This document shows positions 60,843 to 64,000 of a DNA stretch of 64,000 nucleotides, in pieces; position 1 is the first letter of the stretch, and every line of letters starts with the position of its first letter. Source of the DNA: Serilophus lunatus (lineage: Eukaryota; Chordata; Aves; Passeriformes; Eurylaimidae). The stretch spans positions 42,961 through 106,960 of the forward strand of contig VXBA01000679.1 of assembly GCA_013399895.1 (NCBI GenBank), written 5' to 3'. Position numbers and translations under genes: made by a program. The notes below the pieces were generated by a model, which saw nothing but the letters and a program-made list of their open reading frames with translations, was not told the origin of the DNA and ran no database searches.

Positions 60843-62840
60843 ATCTTTAAAGACCTGGAGGAGTGGTTTCAGGGAGGAAGCTGGAGAGCTGCATGGCCCG
60901 GAGTGCAGCACACAGGAACAGCTCCCAGACACAGCACTTTGTTGGTACCGTTGCTTTATTTATTCTCATCGATCAAAATATTTATGTGCAAAGCACAAGT
61001 TTATTGAAGAGCTCAGTCCTGTGCTGTACCCAGTGTACCTGGTAATTACCAGCCTTTTCAAAACAGGGCAGAAAAAGAAAGGAAAAAAACTGAAGGTAAA
61101 AGGTACCAGTTTGATACCAGCCTGAGCAGTGGGGGCAGAGGGGGTGTAATTCACTGCTGGGGAAAAATAGTCACTCTGACTCGTGTGCTACTTTCTTCTC
61201 TTTATTTAATTTAAGCAGGGCTGGTCAGAAAAGATTAAAGCATAATATAATGATATACAGAGAATGTGCTTTGTCCAAATGGAAATGGAGTTTGAATGAA
61301 CAGTCGTATAAGACAGAACGTGTATTCTTGTTTATGTGAAATGAGTATCTGCAGACTAAAATGACTGAAAAGTATCTATACAGGTCTATTGAAAACTAGA
61401 AAGAGAGAGGCAATTTGAAAATAACTATTTTATCTGCCAGCAAGCTGATAAGGGAAGTGATGTGTCTGAATGTTGCTTTTGTCTGAAAGCCACCGAAAAG
61501 ATAAGAACCAGAATCCGTGCAGGGATGTGTGGCCGGGCTGCATTACCAGCTGGACACGAGTTAAAAAAACCCCAGCCCCTCACTAAAATGGCAAATTACT
61601 TACTTGGCAAATACAGAAACATAGGCCTGGCTTGTGCCAGCTGCCAGCCCCACTGAGGCACCCGAACAAAGGCCTTTCAGAGCCGTGTAACCGAGGTGCC
61701 CCGAGATGCTCAGGTGGACGGAGGGGCCTCCCGGAGCGCCAGACACAGACAAACCCACAGGCAGTAAGCGAAGCACTTTGCTGGCATGTGGACGTGGGCT
61801 CCGGAGGCTGTTCCCAACACAGAAGACAATCACTGGCAGGTAATAAAGGAGGCATTTATGTGATATGTCAGCGGTTAGTGCAAAGCTTAAAAGAAATGAG
61901 ATCCCGTGGCGAGATAGCATTCTCTGCCTCTCCCCCGGGGCGGCAGCAGTGCTGTTATTACTGTGAGCCATTGTTACCGCTACTTCTTTGAAATAAAACG
62001 TGACACAGGAGCGTCAGCTGATACTTGTGCGATCGCAGCGATCAGAAATCGCGGCTTCCAGAATATCCAGCTCTGGTTACGCCGCGCAACCACCGCACAA
62101 GTGTGCGGCCAGAGACCCCAGGAATAACCCCCCCAGCAACACCCCCATCTCTGCTCCGGGCTTTCCAGAGTGAAATATAAAAAGAACGTGCCAAAGTAAG
62201 AACAGGTTCATACAATTAACACTTACCCTCCTGGCACAGGCAGTGTGGCTAAAGCACTTCAGCCGAAAAAAAGCCAAAAGAGATGAAGGTTGTCCCATTC
62301 TCTGTGCCCCATTTAGACATGATCAGACTAATTTTCCGTTTAATGACTGTATTTTATATAGAGAAATAGCTCTAAAATGATCTTTCATTTGAAACAGGAA
62401 TATAATAGCTCGTTGTAAGGGATGTAACAGGTACAATATGGTTCCTATTAGGATAGAACATCCTGAGCAAAACAGCTTCATTCCAATTTCTTAGTATGTG
62501 GAGAAAACAACATTTAATGACATGATGTAAACACTGAAATATCTGAATTTATTTGAATTTTAAAATTAATTTTAATGATCATAAAAACATCAAATTAGAA
62601 AAGTAACAGGAATGCTATTCTTTATTTTTAAATTTTAAATGAAAGCTATCCATCACAACTGTGCTTGAAAATATTAAACTAACAGAAAATTGAACAACAG
62701 ATGAGCACCTTCTGAGACCGAACTGTTGCATATCTATAAAAACTCTGTTAAACCATTAAACACAGGGTTTTAAAGGTAACCCTGTCAGCACACCATATGA
62801 TAGCTCACTCCAGCTATGGTTTAATTATGTCCAACTATGG
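60843..62840. other. 3' flank with a CpG-rich patch
   Basis: No gene was recognised. The part 61621-62160 holds about 29 CpG dinucleotides, far more than the flanking DNA, with a cluster at about 61995-62108. The rest is AT-rich. Confidence 0.65.
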
Positions 62841-62985
62841 TAGAATCCCAGATTCTCAGAGTTTTTTGGGGTTTGGAGGGACTTTAAAGCTCATCTTGCT
62901 CCCCCCCCCCCCGCCATGGACAGGGACACCTTCCATATTGTCCAGGTTATTCCAAGCCCTATCCAGCCTGGCCTTCGAAGGTGAG
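62841..62985 (-). mobile_element. CR1 LINE 3'-end fragment (old)
   Basis: Reverse CR1: AGAATCCCAGATTCTCAGAG, GGTTTGGAGGGACTTTAAAG, then a C run and GGACAGGGACACCTTCCATA. The C run expands what is normally a short CCC block. Confidence 0.88.
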
Positions 62986-64000
62986 AAGGTTTAACAATGC
63001 CCAAAAGTATTAAGCAAATAAAAACCAAGCAAAACCAAAACAGCATGAATGTTTGTATTTGTCCCTCTGTGACTTCCATCCAAGTTTTCATCAAAAGGCT
63101 TTGTCTCTAGCTTCCATCAACTTTTTTTTTGCAACTGTCATTTTTTGGTGATAACTGAATTACATAATTTATTGAATGGAATTGTGTTCAGCTCATGAAT
63201 TTCAGTCCATGAATCAATGATGTAAGACTAAGGACTACTGGATGGAACTAAGTTGCCAAACTGTGGGAAAAGCATGCTACTTATTTTCTCCTTAAGCACA
63301 GAGCTGAAGTCAGTGAGTGTATAACAGCATCAGAGCTCTGTAATAACATCAGGGAATAGAGTTCATTAGAAAAACCTTTCCCACAAGGACCTCTGGCCAA
63401 TTTGGGAAAAAGTTCGTGTTTAGCCTCTCAAATACTTTTGCAAAGATATTTCCAAAATACTCCTTGATTCCCGTTTAACTACCTGCCAGGACTGGTCCCA
63501 GGGAAATATCTATCATTAATAGTATCCGGATAACCCTACTTTCATCTGGGAAGGTCAAATGTGGAATAAAGGCACAGTCATCGCTTCATTCCCTTGTTTT
63601 CCTGAACTTTGCAGTTACATGAGGGGGGAGCAAAGAACATCCTACAGTCCAACAGCTACTGAGTTTATTTCTTTACTCTCTGGGGAGTAATTTATTGCAC
63701 GTGTAGAGAATGTTTCATTTAGGAAGAGATCCAACAGCTGACAGACTTGCACAGTGGCCCCAAACTGAACTAAAGCTAAAGGTAAAGGGGAGTAAAGCAT
63801 CTATTTCCATCAGCTTATATGTTGTGAAATAATTCACACAATAAAACTCCACAGGATAAGCCGACAGGCTTTTATGTATATTGGAATCAGCCCCATTTTT
63901 CTAATCACACGTGGCCATAGTTTTCTCTCAGGACAGTTTAAACCGCCACAGTCAGGTGTGAGTGCATGGAAGGAGTGAATTGAATATGCTTATGCCACAT
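62986..64000. other. 3' flank with no recognised gene
   Basis: AT-rich sequence to the right edge. No convincing ORF, RNA gene or repeat was seen. Confidence 0.7.

Noticed and set aside
38356..64000. Possible convergent neighbour gene such as FBLN2 on the minus strand
   Set aside because: I read the minus-strand frames for EGF-repeat cysteine patterns and found none. The neighbour expected from human synteny must lie beyond the window.

Overview
The window is genomic DNA from a bird. The evidence is about sixteen fragments of CR1 non-LTR retrotransposons ending in the ATTCTRTG-type octamer tail, GT-AG introns of up to about 22 kb, and a protein that matches avian WNT7A. Nothing bacterial, viral or plasmid-like is present. 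I see one protein-coding gene, WNT7A, on the + strand, and no second gene.

Layout. Bases 1-133 are GC-rich 5' UTR, and the transcription start lies off the left edge. Coding exon 1 starts at 134 and is damaged by a single unresolved base at 165. Exon 2 is 1084-1310, exon 3 is 13161-13432, and exon 4 is 35344-35823 including the stop. The exons are 71 (expected), 227, 272 and 480 nt, which gives the usual 349-residue Wnt. Intron 1 is short (about 0.9 kb as assembled) and lies in the same CpG-rich block as exons 1 and 2. Intron 2 is 11.85 kb and intron 3 is 21.9 kb. The 3' UTR starts at 35824 and probably ends near 36.9 kb or 38.35 kb, depending on which poly(A) signal is used. From there to 64 kb is non-coding 3' flank with scattered CR1 copies, one assembly gap (41590-41781) and an isolated CpG-rich patch at about 61.6-62.2 kb.

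The best observation is at the 3' splice site of exon 3. The acceptor is the last unit of a tandem array with an exact 34-bp period. Three upstream units each repeat a branch-point-like TTTAT, a pyrimidine-rich stretch and a CAG, and in those units the CAG is followed by GT. The splice-acceptor cassette therefore appears duplicated, placing decoys or recursive-splicing-like sites exactly 34, 68 and 102 nt upstream of the real junction. Other points to check are the exon 1 signal-peptide gap, an in-frame open stretch just upstream of exon 4, a young and nearly identical CR1 subfamily present four times, and the orphan CpG patch.

No new multi-gene system is visible. Most of the window is ordinary avian intronic and intergenic sequence. 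Repeat boundaries were judged by eye and are approximate.
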